From Flagellimonas myxillae (GTDB taxonomy: Bacteria; Bacteroidota; Bacteroidia; Flavobacteriales; Flavobacteriaceae): a DNA stretch of 64,000 bases. Below are positions 36,571 through 44,308 of this stretch, one piece after another. The stretch spans positions 885,667-949,666 of the forward strand of contig NZ_JAMFLY010000002.1 in the NCBI RefSeq assembly GCF_023502235.1, in the 5' to 3' direction. Under the pieces are notes generated by a model. The model was given only the letters and a program-made list of their open reading frames with translations. It was not told where the DNA came from and did no database searches. Both the position numbers and the translations under genes were made by a program. Within the stretch, counting starts at the first letter, position 1. Every line of letters begins with the position of its first letter.

Positions 36571-37275
36571 ATGGAACTAAAAAAGAATCCAAAAGCAGAT
36601 GTAGGAAAAAACAGTTCGCTCTATTTTGTGATAGGGTTGGCCGCTGTTTTGGGGTTGGTTTATGGAGCCATGGAGTGGAAAAAATATGACAAGGCAAACG
36701 ATTACGACATTGCCTTGAATGTTGAAGATCAGTTGGACGAGGAAGTTCCGATGACCGAGCAGATCAAGACACCACCGCCACCACCGCCACCAGCTGCACC
36801 TGAGGTAATCGAGGTTGTAGAGGATGAAGAGGAAGTTGAAGAAACCGTAATCGAGTCCACGGAAACCAGCCAGGAAGAGGAAGTAATGGAAGTGGAAGAG
36901 GTAGAGGTTGAGGAAATAGATGAAGATATCTCCGTTCCATTTGCCGTAATTGAAGACGTACCGGTTTTCCCAGGTTGTGAAAAGGCCAGCAATAAAAAGC
37001 AGTGTTTCCAGGATATGATGCAGAAGCACATCCGTAAAAACTTCCGTTACCCGGAAATTGCCCAAGAAATGGGAGTACAAGGAAGGGTAAACGTGATTTT
37101 TGTGATCCAAAAGGATGGAAGCATCGGAAACATCAGAATGCGTGGACCGGATAAAAACTTGGAGAAAGAAGCGATGCGAATTATCTCAAAGCTTCCTAAA
37201 ATGACTCCCGGTAAGCAAAGAGGTAGAGCTGTAAAGGTACCTTTCAGTATTCCAATTACCTTTAAGCTTCAGTAA
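36571..37275 (+). CDS. tonB: TonB-family energy transducer
   Basis: TonB proteins transmit proton-motive force from ExbBD to outer-membrane receptors. The 234-residue protein has one N-terminal membrane segment (SLYFVIGLAAVLGLVYGA), a proline stretch with PPPPPPPAAP (about 68-78) running into a very acidic Glu/Val-rich spacer (about 80-120), and a C-terminal TonB domain with PVFPGCEKASNKKQC, FRYPEIAQEMGVQGRVNV and PFSIPITFKLQ. This is the common Bacteroidota form. No exbBD genes are nearby. It is followed by a double hairpin terminator. Confidence 0.93.
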   Translation: MELKKNPKADVGKNSSLYFVIGLAAVLGLVYGAMEWKKYDKANDYDIALNVEDQLDEEVPMTEQIKTPPPPPPPAAPEVIEVVEDEEEVEETVIESTETSQEEEVMEVEEVEVEEIDEDISVPFAVIEDVPVFPGCEKASNKKQCFQDMMQKHIRKNFRYPEIAQEMGVQGRVNVIFVIQKDGSIGNIRMRGPDKNLEKEAMRIISKLPKMTPGKQRGRAVKVPFSIPITFKLQ

Positions 37276-37288
37276 GATAAGATTTACG

Positions 37289-37344
37289 ATTCCTGTCGAG
37301 GCAGGAATGAAAAAGCCCTGATGGAAACGTCAGGGCTTTTTTTG
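37289..37344 (+). terminator. Terminator after tonB (tandem hairpins)
   Basis: A first hairpin (ATTCCTG/CAGGAAT, 37289-37308) has no T-run. A second (AAAAGCCCTGA at 37311-37321 with TCAGGGCTTTT at 37330-37340) has an 8-base loop and continues into a T-run to 37344. The second is a classical intrinsic terminator. Confidence 0.88.
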
Positions 37345-37439
37345 TTATTTGACTTGTTAACGCTAACTAGAACAAAATTTAAATTAGCTCTTGTGCCAAT
37401 GTTGCGATTAAAAAATTATTGATGACTATTTGTCCGAGA

Positions 37440-37862
37440 TTAATATGATTTCAATATCCCAATTGGAAGTTTATAAATATGCCTCACCCGCAACTCCCGT
37501 TCTTTATCCGGAGGTTCAATAGTAAACTCCAGTTCTAGGGAATGAGGTTTAACACAGAGATTCCCATGGTTTAAGGGCCGCGGGATTTTTTTCATGCTAG
37601 TAGATTTACCTGCCAGCGCTTGTGTGGGGTCAAAAACAAACAGAAAAGGAAATACCAGATTGTCCACAACGTCCATTTGTAGGAGGGATGGATCGTCACA
37701 TTTTTGAAGGATGAGTTTGGCATTTTGTCTTAGGTGTTTGTCAAGCGGATTGCCATGGTACAGCAAAGTGATTTCCAAAGTTTCAAAGGTCAGTTCTAGG
37801 GTAGTGTGGGAGTTGCTTTCCCAAAAGTTTTGGATTTCCTCCAAAATTGAAATAGGTGTCAT
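37440..37862 (-). CDS. Hypothetical protein
   Basis: A 140-residue protein of no family I recognise. It has no signal peptide or membrane segment. The N-terminal half is acidic (SILEEIQNFWESNSHTTLEL), the middle hydrophobic (LVFPFLFVFDP), and the C-terminus basic, suggesting a compact cytoplasmic alpha/beta protein. The ATG at 37862 is chosen over a TTG two codons upstream. It is divergent from a small XRE regulator at 37981, so it may be controlled by it. Confidence 0.55.
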   Translation of the reverse strand: MTPISILEEIQNFWESNSHTTLELTFETLEITLLYHGNPLDKHLRQNAKLILQKCDDPSLLQMDVVDNLVFPFLFVFDPTQALAGKSTSMKKIPRPLNHGNLCVKPHSLELEFTIEPPDKERELRVRHIYKLPIGILKSY

Positions 37863-37952
37863 AGCCAAAGGTGTTGGTTAACTGGGCCATGCTAGGGATT
37901 GTATTGCAATGATAATGAATTATTCCATACATGTGCAAAAATGTGTCAAGAT

Positions 37953-37960
37953 TAGTTTTG
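37953..37960 (+). promoter_or_regulatory. -7 promoter element for the first XRE gene
   Basis: TAGTTTTG matches TAnnTTTG, 20 bp before the ATG at 37981. No clear -33 element was found, so the transcript would have a very short leader if this is used. Confidence 0.4.
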
Positions 37961-37980
37961 CTATATCTTGATATTGGTGT

Positions 37981-38229
37981 ATGCAATTCGAAGAAGAGGA
38001 ACTTGAAAAGGAGGAATTTGAATTCAAAAACAGGCTCGGTGCAAAAATTAAAAGCTACCGATTGAAAGCAGGACTTTCGCAGCATAATCTTGGACTTCAA
38101 TCCAATATTAGCAGGACTCAAATTAGTCGATTGGAGAATGGTGAGGTCAGCACCACAGTAATTACACTTCTTAGAATAGCAAGAGCTTTAAACCTCAATG
38201 AATCACAATTGCTCGATTTGCTGGAGTAA
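37981..38229 (+). CDS. XRE-family helix-turn-helix regulator
   Basis: An 82-residue protein with a Glu-rich lead (EEEELEKEEFEF) followed by a Cro/CI-type HTH (LGAKIKSYRLKAGLSQHNLG, ISRTQISRLENGEVSTTVIT, LLRIARALNLNESQLLDLLE) that fills the rest. Such one-domain proteins may be repressors or antitoxin-like partners. It lies about 130 bp before a second XRE gene of nearly the same size and is divergent from the unknown gene at 37440-37862. Confidence 0.85.
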   Translation: MQFEEEELEKEEFEFKNRLGAKIKSYRLKAGLSQHNLGLQSNISRTQISRLENGEVSTTVITLLRIARALNLNESQLLDLLE

Positions 38230-38355
38230 AACTAAAATCAAAAGGACTTGTTGTTACTTTGATTCTACCAGCTAAGTGAACCATTTCAATCTCTTCAGCA
38301 TAACCCCGTAAACTAAGTTTAATTTTCCCGTTTTGGGAGCAAATGTATTTTGGGT

Positions 38356-38595
38356 ATGCACGTTAATTACACGGAAAGAGACAGGCAAATTATTAAAAAA
38401 TTAGGTGAGAGGGTCAGACAACTTCGGATTGAAAAAGGATTATCCCAATTTTATCTTGGCATTGATGCAGATGTAAATAAAAATCAAATTGGTAGAATAG
38501 AACGCGCAGAACGCAATACCAGTATTGTCACCTTAAGCCGCATTGCAGATGCCCTGGAAATCCCGTTGAGCAGTTTGTTTCTTTTTGACGAATAG
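38356..38595 (+). CDS. XRE-family helix-turn-helix regulator (second copy)
   Basis: A 79-residue Cro/CI-type HTH protein (ERVRQLRIEKGLSQFYLG, KNQIGRIERAERNTSIVT, LSRIADALEIPLSSLFLFDE). The HTH arrangement parallels the previous gene but identity is low, so the duplication is old or the pair was assembled. A TTG at 38350 would add two residues; the ATG at 38356 is chosen. Low-complexity DNA follows immediately. Confidence 0.85.
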   Translation: MHVNYTERDRQIIKKLGERVRQLRIEKGLSQFYLGIDADVNKNQIGRIERAERNTSIVTLSRIADALEIPLSSLFLFDE

Positions 38596-38599
38596 GCTT

Positions 38600-38880
38600 T
38601 TTAAGTTCAAGTTCAAGTTCAAGATCAAACTCAAGTTCAAGCTCAAAAACAATTGCCCTTTACCTTTTACACTTTCTCAGTAATCCACTTTAAGTTTAAG
38701 TTCAAGTTCAAACTCAAGTTCAAACTCAAGTTCAAGGGAAGGGTCTTTTATCTTGATTCTTGGGTCTTCGGATTTCTGACTTCAGACTTCAGATATCTAA
38801 TCTCCGACTTCTTATCTCTAGTACCTGGCATCGGACATCTGGCACCATTTATCATTTTCCATTTTCAATTTTCCATTTTC
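38600..38880. repeat. Degenerate low-complexity intergenic DNA, second island
   Basis: There is no supportable gene up to 38864. The region is built from imperfect words: AAGTTCAAGTTC-type hexamers (38604-38740), TCTTGATTCTTGGG near 38752, GACTTCAGACTTCAG near 38780 and CATTTTCCATTTTC near 38850-38880. The last of these runs into the 3' end of the metallo-beta-lactamase-fold gene. The vocabulary matches the island at 3017-3404, partly on the opposite strand. Confidence 0.75.
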
Positions 38881-39755
38881 AAACTTCTGTACACCGCCTC
38901 CCTCATCCGCTCCGGATTTATATAGGCTTTCCCATGGGTTTCATCGTACTTGGCCAATAACGAGCTGTTGTTTTTTACTTCGTCCAAACTTTTGCCCGCT
39001 TCAATTTCTTTTTGGATAATGTTTCGTATGTCTTCCAACATGGCTACAAACCCTTGAAGTTCCTTTTTATTGGAGGGTCTTCCGTGGCCCGGGATAATTT
39101 GGGTTTCGTTATCAATCACCATAAGCGCATTTTTACTGGCAGCGATATACCCATCAATGCTTCCCCCGCTGTTGATATCAATATAAGGGTAGCGACCAGC
39201 AAAATAAGTGTCGCCCATATGCAGCACGTTTTCGTTGACAAAATAGACTTGGGTATCCCCATCCGTATGGGCATTGTGTACATGCATGAGCATAATGATC
39301 TCATCACCTTCGTAAAAAGTCATTCCATCGGCATGGGTGATTTCAGGTAGGCTTTTTTCATAATCGGATTGTGACAATTTCTTGTCGGCCACATTTTTTT
39401 GCCCACGTTCTTGCAGTCTTTTGCGCACATTGTCCTGGGCCACAATTGTGGTTTCGTCAGAATTGAAATTTGCATTTCCTCCCGTATGATCACCATGCAT
39501 ATGGGTATTCACCAAAAAAGAAACTGGCTTGTCCGTAAGCTTTCCAATAGTCTTTTTGATTTTATCGCTCAATGGGGCAAACTGATCATCGATCATAAAT
39601 ACCTGATTCGTGCCTACGTAGATACCAATATTACCACCCCGGCCAGTGAGCATATAGGTTTTGGAGGTTAAGGTGTCCACCGAAATAGTGACATCCTCCA
39701 TTTGGGCATTCAGGAAAGCGGGAAAAACGAAAAGCAAGGACAAAAGAATACGCAT
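38865..39755 (-). CDS. Exported metallo-beta-lactamase-fold hydrolase
   Basis: A 296-residue secreted protein with a signal peptide (ending AFLNAQ) and an MBL fold. The zinc motif is H85-M-H87-G-D89-H90 (NTHMHGDHTGG); further ligands are the His of HNAHTDGD, the Asp of HMGDTYF and the His of IPGHGRPS. The residues suit a binuclear zinc hydrolase. Substrate unknown: periplasmic MBL proteins include lactamases, glyoxalase-like and lactonase enzymes. The last codons lie in low-complexity DNA, which may have changed the C-terminus. It is divergent from ctaB. Confidence 0.88.
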   Translation of the reverse strand: MRILLSLLFVFPAFLNAQMEDVTISVDTLTSKTYMLTGRGGNIGIYVGTNQVFMIDDQFAPLSDKIKKTIGKLTDKPVSFLVNTHMHGDHTGGNANFNSDETTIVAQDNVRKRLQERGQKNVADKKLSQSDYEKSLPEITHADGMTFYEGDEIIMLMHVHNAHTDGDTQVYFVNENVLHMGDTYFAGRYPYIDINSGGSIDGYIAASKNALMVIDNETQIIPGHGRPSNKKELQGFVAMLEDIRNIIQKEIEAGKSLDEVKNNSSLLAKYDETHGKAYINPERMREAVYRSLKMEN

Positions 39756-39803
39756 AGTGATGGTTTTAAGGGTTGTTACCTATTCTTGGACGTACCGTCC
39801 CTT

Positions 39804-39811
39804 CAAAAATA
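39804..39811 (-). promoter_or_regulatory. -7 promoter element for the MBL-fold gene
   Basis: On the minus strand this reads TATTTTTG, matching TAnnTTTG, about 49 bp before the ATG at 39755. No well-spaced -33 partner was found. It lies back to back with the ctaB promoter. Confidence 0.45.
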
Positions 39812-39831
39812 ACACAAAGACCGTCAATAGG

Positions 39832-39862
39832 TTGGAAAAGAGATAGGCTGGCGTTATCTTTG
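39832..39862 (+). promoter_or_regulatory. Promoter of the ctaB locus
   Basis: TTG (39832-39834) and TATCTTTG (39855-39862) are separated by 20 bp. Transcription would start near 39869, only about 8 bases before the ATG at 39877, or 14 before the ATG at 39883. Confidence 0.6.
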
Positions 39863-39876
39863 CCTGCCATTAAAAA

Positions 39877-40785
39877 ATGAGGATGAAATCTGCTGTGGGT
39901 TCAGTGAAAAGTACTTCCCTTTCCTTGATATTTACCGATTTTAAGGAAATCACCAAGGCCAAATTGGCCGTAAGCGTGGTATTTTCATCCATTGCTGGAT
40001 ATTTTTTGGGTGCCACCCAGATTGAATTGGTTTCCTTGTTGCTCCTTGCTTTTGGCGGATACTGCATGGTCGGGGCTTCCAACGCCTACAATCAGGTTAT
40101 CGAAAAGGACTTGGATGCACTCATGAAGCGGACCAAGAACCGGCCCATTCCTTCAGGACGTATGACGGTCGCTACGGCCATGACCATTGCCATTATAATG
40201 ACGCTGCTCGGGGTAGTGGCACTCTATATTTTAAGTCCCAAAACCGCTATGTTCGGGGCCATTTCCATTTTTTTGTATACCAGTGCCTACACACCTCTTA
40301 AGACCAAGACCCCGCTTTCGGTTTTTGTGGGTGCCATACCAGGTGCCATTCCCTTTATGTTGGGATGGGTGGCGGCCACCAACGATTTTGGTATTGAGCC
40401 GGGAACCTTGTTCATGATCCAGTTTTTTTGGCAATTTCCCCATTTTTGGGCCTTGGGCTGGATGTTGGACGAAGACTATAAAAAAGGTGGGTTTAAAATG
40501 CTGCCCACAGGAAAAAAAGATACAGGCACCGCACTACAGATCATTTTGTACACCATTTGGATGATCGTAATCTCCATTATGCCGGTTTTTGGTTACACAG
40601 GAAGATTGCATTTGTCCATTCCAGCAGCGATTTTAGTGCTGTTGGCCGGATTAGTGATGTTGGTGTTCGCTTTTAAATTGTACGAAAAACGGGATAACGT
40701 CGCGGCCAGAAGATTAATGTTGGCCAGTGTGACCTACATTTCGTTGATACAGATAATTTTTGTTGCAGATAAGTTTATAGGTTAG
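39877..40785 (+). CDS. ctaB: Protoheme IX farnesyltransferase (heme O synthase)
   Basis: CtaB/CyoE adds a farnesyl group to heme b to give heme O, the precursor of heme A for the oxidase encoded at 12766-15684. The 302-residue protein of the UbiA superfamily has about eight or nine membrane segments and the aspartate-rich prenyl-diphosphate motif in NQVIEKDLDALMKRTKNRP, with a second conserved region YTPLKTKTPLSVFVGAIPGA. It starts the second cytochrome oxidase locus and is followed 7 bp later by a subunit III gene. No heme A synthase was seen in the window. Confidence 0.95.
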   Translation: MRMKSAVGSVKSTSLSLIFTDFKEITKAKLAVSVVFSSIAGYFLGATQIELVSLLLLAFGGYCMVGASNAYNQVIEKDLDALMKRTKNRPIPSGRMTVATAMTIAIIMTLLGVVALYILSPKTAMFGAISIFLYTSAYTPLKTKTPLSVFVGAIPGAIPFMLGWVAATNDFGIEPGTLFMIQFFWQFPHFWALGWMLDEDYKKGGFKMLPTGKKDTGTALQIILYTIWMIVISIMPVFGYTGRLHLSIPAAILVLLAGLVMLVFAFKLYEKRDNVAARRLMLASVTYISLIQIIFVADKFIG

Positions 40786-40792
40786 GAATATT

Positions 40793-41374
40793 ATGGATTT
40801 GACCGAGGTTGATATTGAAGTAAAAAATAGAAGGGCCAAGAAAATGATGCTCTGGTTTGGGATTGTGAGCCTGATTATGGGATTTGCAGGATGGACCAGT
40901 GCGTACATTGTAAGTAGCAAGCGGGAGGATTGGATCAGCGATTTGGATCTGCCTCAGGCATTTTTCATCAGTACGACGGTGATCGTGCTGAGTAGTATCA
41001 CTTATTTTTTGGCTAAGCAGGCGGTGGCGACCAATGCACAGAACAAGGCAACCACCTTTTTGTTGATCACACTGGTTCTGGGGATCACGTTTATTATCCT
41101 ACAATTTATAGGCTTCTCCCAAATGTTGGACAAGGGTTACTATTTTACAGGACCAACGAGCAACATTAAAATGTCTTATGTGTTTTTAATAGCGGCGGTG
41201 CATATTGCGCACTTGCTTGCAGGCATGATTTCCTTGATCGTGGTATTGGTACAGCAGCTGCGTGGTAAATATATGCCCGGTCATATGTTGGGCTTGGAAT
41301 TGGGTGCAACCTTCTGGCATTTCTTGGATTTCCTTTGGGTATATCTCATACTTTTTATGTATTTCGTGAAATAA
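40793..41374 (+). CDS. Cytochrome c oxidase subunit III (short form)
   Basis: A 193-residue membrane protein with five hydrophobic segments and the subunit III end AAVHIAHLLAGMISLIVV then GATFWHFLDFLWVYLILFMY. Subunit III stabilises the oxidase core and the proton uptake path. The five-helix form is typical of caa3/aa3 enzymes. It lies between ctaB and a second, longer subunit III gene; two subunit III genes in tandem are frequent in Flavobacteriia. Confidence 0.92.
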   Translation: MDLTEVDIEVKNRRAKKMMLWFGIVSLIMGFAGWTSAYIVSSKREDWISDLDLPQAFFISTTVIVLSSITYFLAKQAVATNAQNKATTFLLITLVLGITFIILQFIGFSQMLDKGYYFTGPTSNIKMSYVFLIAAVHIAHLLAGMISLIVVLVQQLRGKYMPGHMLGLELGATFWHFLDFLWVYLILFMYFVK

Positions 41375-41430
41375 ATTTTCGTTGAAGCAGTTTTCGTTCA
41401 ACTTTGTCTTTTTCAATACAGCAAAAGATG

Positions 41431-41438
41431 TATTTTTG
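41431..41438 (+). promoter_or_regulatory. -7 promoter element upstream of the second subunit III gene
   Basis: TATTTTTG matches TAnnTTTG, 29 bp before the ATG at 41468. The nearest TTTG (41403-41406) is 24 bp away, longer than usual. It may give internal initiation in the locus. Confidence 0.4.
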
Positions 41439-41467
41439 CTAAAGTTTTATTAAAACGACCTTTTTAT

Positions 41468-42442
41468 ATGGATACAACGGTAACTACCGGTAGTGAAGAA
41501 AGCGTTTGGGGAGGCGGTAATCGTCCACTAAATGCCAGTTACGGAAAAATGATGATGTGGTTTTTCATCGTCTCGGATGCCTTGACCTTCTCTGGATTCT
41601 TGGTGTCTTATGGTTTTTCAAGGTTCAAGTTCATCGAAACTTGGCCCATTGCCGATGAGGTGTTTACCCACGTTCCTTTCTTCCATGGTAATTATCCCAT
41701 GATCTATGTTGCCTTTATGACCTTTATACTGATCATGTCTTCCGTGACCATGGTATTGGCCGTGGATGCTGGACATAAGATGAAAAAGAACCGTGTAATT
41801 TGGTACATGTTCGCCACCATTATTGGGGGTGCCATCTTTGTTGGATCACAGGCTTGGGAATGGGCAACTTTTATAAAAGGTGATTTTGGAGCGGTTGAGA
41901 CCAAAGGAGGAAGAATACTTCAGTTTGTACATGCCGATACCGGTGAAAGGGCTGCTTTGGCAGATTTTGCCCAAACCCTTCCGGAAGATCGCGTAAAACA
42001 TATAAAAAGTGAAGGGGTTTGGTATATGCAAGAAGGTTATAAAACTTCTTACTCCCTTAACGAGGTGGTGGAAGGATTCAAAGCTTCGCCAAACATCTTA
42101 ATACGTACCGAGACCATAAACGAAGAAGGGGAAAAAACCGTTTTGGACCGTTCGGGTTCATTGGCCAAGTTGGCGAATGCTACCCAAGTGGTGGAAGGCG
42201 CCAACCTTATCCATAATGAATATGGAAGTCGTTTGTTTGCAGATTTCTTCTTTTTCATTACAGGATTCCACGGGTTCCACGTATTTTCCGGGGTGGTGAT
42301 CAACATCATCATCTTCTTCAACATCATTTTAGGTACCTACGAAAGAAGGGGGCACTACGAAATGGTAGAGAAGGTAGGACTCTACTGGCACTTTGTAGAT
42401 TTGGTATGGGTATTTGTATTTACATTCTTCTACTTAGTTTAA
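41468..42442 (+). CDS. Cytochrome c oxidase subunit III (long form with soluble insertion)
   Basis: A 324-residue subunit III homologue. The first segments (MMMWFFIVSDALTFSGFLVS) and the last ones (FFFITGFHGFHVFSGVVI and YWHFVDLVWVFVFTFFYLV) are family-typical. Between them, about residues 138-255, is a soluble region rich in charged residues (TGERAALADFAQTLPEDRVK, WYMQEGYKTSYSLNEVVEG) with no counterpart in the short form at 40793. The insertion may form a periplasmic or cytoplasmic domain specific to the Bacteroidota oxidase. It is followed by subunit IV. Confidence 0.92.
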   Translation: MDTTVTTGSEESVWGGGNRPLNASYGKMMMWFFIVSDALTFSGFLVSYGFSRFKFIETWPIADEVFTHVPFFHGNYPMIYVAFMTFILIMSSVTMVLAVDAGHKMKKNRVIWYMFATIIGGAIFVGSQAWEWATFIKGDFGAVETKGGRILQFVHADTGERAALADFAQTLPEDRVKHIKSEGVWYMQEGYKTSYSLNEVVEGFKASPNILIRTETINEEGEKTVLDRSGSLAKLANATQVVEGANLIHNEYGSRLFADFFFFITGFHGFHVFSGVVINIIIFFNIILGTYERRGHYEMVEKVGLYWHFVDLVWVFVFTFFYLV

Positions 42443-42493
42443 ACTGATTATTCATTTTCGTACAGACGGAAATCCAATAAAATAAAAACGCAC

Positions 42494-42877
42494 ATGGCAC
42501 ACGATCATAAACTGGAAATTTTTAGAGGGCTTTGGAAGTTTAAATCGAACGTTCAAAAAATTTGGGGCGTATTGGCCTTTTTGTCCTTGGTAACCGCAAT
42601 TGAGGTTATCCTGGGTATTTATAAGCCAGCTGTCTTAACCCAAAACTACTTTATTGGGATGAAGCTCCTAAACTGGATATTCATCATCCTTACCTTGGTC
42701 AAGGCCTATTATATTGCTTGGGATTTTATGCACCTACGCGATGAAAAAAGTTCTTTGAGACGAGCCATCGTCTGGACTCCGATTTTCTTGATTTGCTACC
42801 TGATTTTTATCCTGTTGTTCGAAGCGGATTATATCTATACCGTGTTCAAGGAGGGGTACCTGTCTTGGAATTTCTAG
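42494..42877 (+). CDS. Cytochrome c oxidase subunit IV family protein
   Basis: A 127-residue membrane protein with three hydrophobic segments (VQKIWGVLAFLSLVTAIEVI, LLNWIFIILTLVKAYYIAW, RAIVWTPIFLICYLIFIL) and the phrase YYIAWDFMHLRDE typical of the prokaryotic subunit IV (COX4/CyoD-like) family. It completes the set of structural subunits. It is followed by a terminator at 42896-42924. Confidence 0.88.
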   Translation: MAHDHKLEIFRGLWKFKSNVQKIWGVLAFLSLVTAIEVILGIYKPAVLTQNYFIGMKLLNWIFIILTLVKAYYIAWDFMHLRDEKSSLRRAIVWTPIFLICYLIFILLFEADYIYTVFKEGYLSWNF

Positions 42878-42895
42878 GAAAGGATTAACAGATAC

Positions 42896-42924
42896 AAAAG
42901 GCGGTTTCTTGACCGTCTTTTTTT
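42896..42924 (+). terminator. Terminator after cytochrome oxidase subunit IV
   Basis: AAAAGGCGGT (42896-42905) pairs with ACCGTCTTTT (42912-42921) around a 6-base loop and runs into a T-tract to 42924. A TATTTTTG at 42924-42931 overlaps the end of the T-tract and could serve as the -7 element for the next gene, 18 bp before its ATG. Confidence 0.75.
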
Positions 42925-42948
42925 ATTTTTGCACTCAGCAAAACTATC

Positions 42949-43581
42949 ATGAAAAAGGGCTTTGTTTTAATCGTACTCTTTGTCTTTCCACTCGTGGCCT
43001 ATTTGTTTTTTGCTTCAGGGGTAAACAACTTTGGAAGGTTGCCCGTGTTGACCGAAAACGTTTCAAATTTGAATGATTTGGAGGGCAACGTGGATTTGAA
43101 CGACCGCATCACCATTTTGGGGTTTTTGGGGAACAACATCGACCTAAAAAAGGGAAACGCCTTTAACCTGAACCAAAAGATTTACAAACGGTTCGGGAAG
43201 TTCAAGGATTTTCAAATTGTGATGGTCGCCCCATTGGGGTCCGAGGAAAAAGTAGAAACGCTGAAGAAGGAATTGGGCAAGTTGTCCGAAATTGAAAAAT
43301 GGCATTTTGCCTTTGGGGAAGCTGCCGAGATCAAGTCCATATTCAATAGCCTTCAATCCAATATAAATCTCAATCAGGATTTGGGAACCCCTTACGTGTT
43401 CATCATCGATAAAAATCGAAATCTCAGAGGCCGAACGGACGATGAGGATGAAGGAACTAAGTATGGGTTCAACACCATTTCCGTTGCGGAATTGAACAAT
43501 AAAATGGAGGATGATGTTAAGATCATTCTAGCGGAGTATCGCCTAGCTTTAAAGAAGAACAATGCCGACAGGAGCAACTAA
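42949..43581 (+). CDS. Thioredoxin-like-fold membrane-anchored protein lacking CxxxC (SCO companion)
   Basis: A 210-residue protein with one N-terminal membrane segment (FVLIVLFVFPLVAYLFFASG). A soluble domain follows whose layout recalls the SCO/thioredoxin fold: RITILGFLGN where SCO proteins have the strand before the copper motif, then FKDFQIVMVAPLGSEEKV and GTPYVFIIDKNRNLRGRTDD. There is no cysteine at all, so it cannot bind copper as SCO does. It overlaps the true SCO gene by 20 bp, suggesting a partner or chaperone role. This assignment is inference from pattern and position. Confidence 0.65.
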   Translation: MKKGFVLIVLFVFPLVAYLFFASGVNNFGRLPVLTENVSNLNDLEGNVDLNDRITILGFLGNNIDLKKGNAFNLNQKIYKRFGKFKDFQIVMVAPLGSEEKVETLKKELGKLSEIEKWHFAFGEAAEIKSIFNSLQSNINLNQDLGTPYVFIIDKNRNLRGRTDDEDEGTKYGFNTISVAELNNKMEDDVKIILAEYRLALKKNNADRSN

Positions 43582-44308
43582 GAAGAAAAAATACAACTAC
43601 GTTTGGATTTCTGCAGTAATCCTGGTCTTTGGAATTTTTGCGGTCCATGAGATTACCCAAAAACTGAAGGATGGTACCGTGGTGGAAACGGACCGGATGA
43701 ACATCGGAGAAGCAAAAACCAAACTTGGATTTGTCGTGGGCAACGGACAAAAAAGAAAGGTTCCTCCCTTTTCATTTATAGACCAGGACAGTCTTACGGT
43801 TAGCAATGAAGATTATTTAGGAAAGGTGTATTTGGTGGAATTTTTCTTTACCACTTGCCCCACCATCTGCCCAGTAATGACCAAGAATCTGGTGGAGCTA
43901 CAAAAAACGTTTAAAGATCATCCCGATTTTGGCGTGGCTTCCTTTACCATCAACCCAAGGTATGATACCCCGCCCGTACTGAAGCAGTATGCGGAGCGTT
44001 ATGGGGCATCCGACCCAGATTGGCATTTTTTGACAGGAGATCGGGATGCCATTTATGCTTTGGCCCAAGAAGGGTTCTATATTTTGGCCAATGAGGTTGA
44101 AGATGCCCCAGGAGGTTTTGAGCATTCTGGAATGTTTGCCTTGGTGGACCGGGAAGGATATATCCGCTCTAGGGTTGACGAGTTTGGGAATCCCTTGATC
44201 TACTATCGGGGAACCATCACCGAAGAACAAGGGGTAAACAAAGATGGGGAGGCACAGCAGATTACCATGCTCAAAGAAGATATTAAAAAACTATTGCTGG
44301 AAAAATAA
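43562..44308 (+). CDS. SCO1/SenC family copper chaperone
   Basis: SCO proteins deliver copper to the CuA centre of cytochrome oxidase and act as thiol reductases. The 248-residue protein has an N-terminal membrane anchor, the copper-binding C99-x3-C103 in TTCPTICPVMT and the conserved His (H188) in FEHSGMF, all three ligands present. The start ATG overlaps the preceding gene by 20 bp; its stop overlaps the ATG of the DUF420 gene by one base. CuA is encoded at 12766-13824. Confidence 0.93.
   Translation: MPTGATKKKKYNYVWISAVILVFGIFAVHEITQKLKDGTVVETDRMNIGEAKTKLGFVVGNGQKRKVPPFSFIDQDSLTVSNEDYLGKVYLVEFFFTTCPTICPVMTKNLVELQKTFKDHPDFGVASFTINPRYDTPPVLKQYAERYGASDPDWHFLTGDRDAIYALAQEGFYILANEVEDAPGGFEHSGMFALVDREGYIRSRVDEFGNPLIYYRGTITEEQGVNKDGEAQQITMLKEDIKKLLLEK

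Noticed and set aside
37289..37308. Separate small RNA or attenuator hairpin after tonB
   Set aside because: It lies between the stop codon and a clear terminator, so it is most simply part of the 3' end.
38653..38960. Small plus-strand open frames in the second low-complexity island
   Set aside because: They encode Phe/Lys repeats that follow the DNA words and have no regulatory context.
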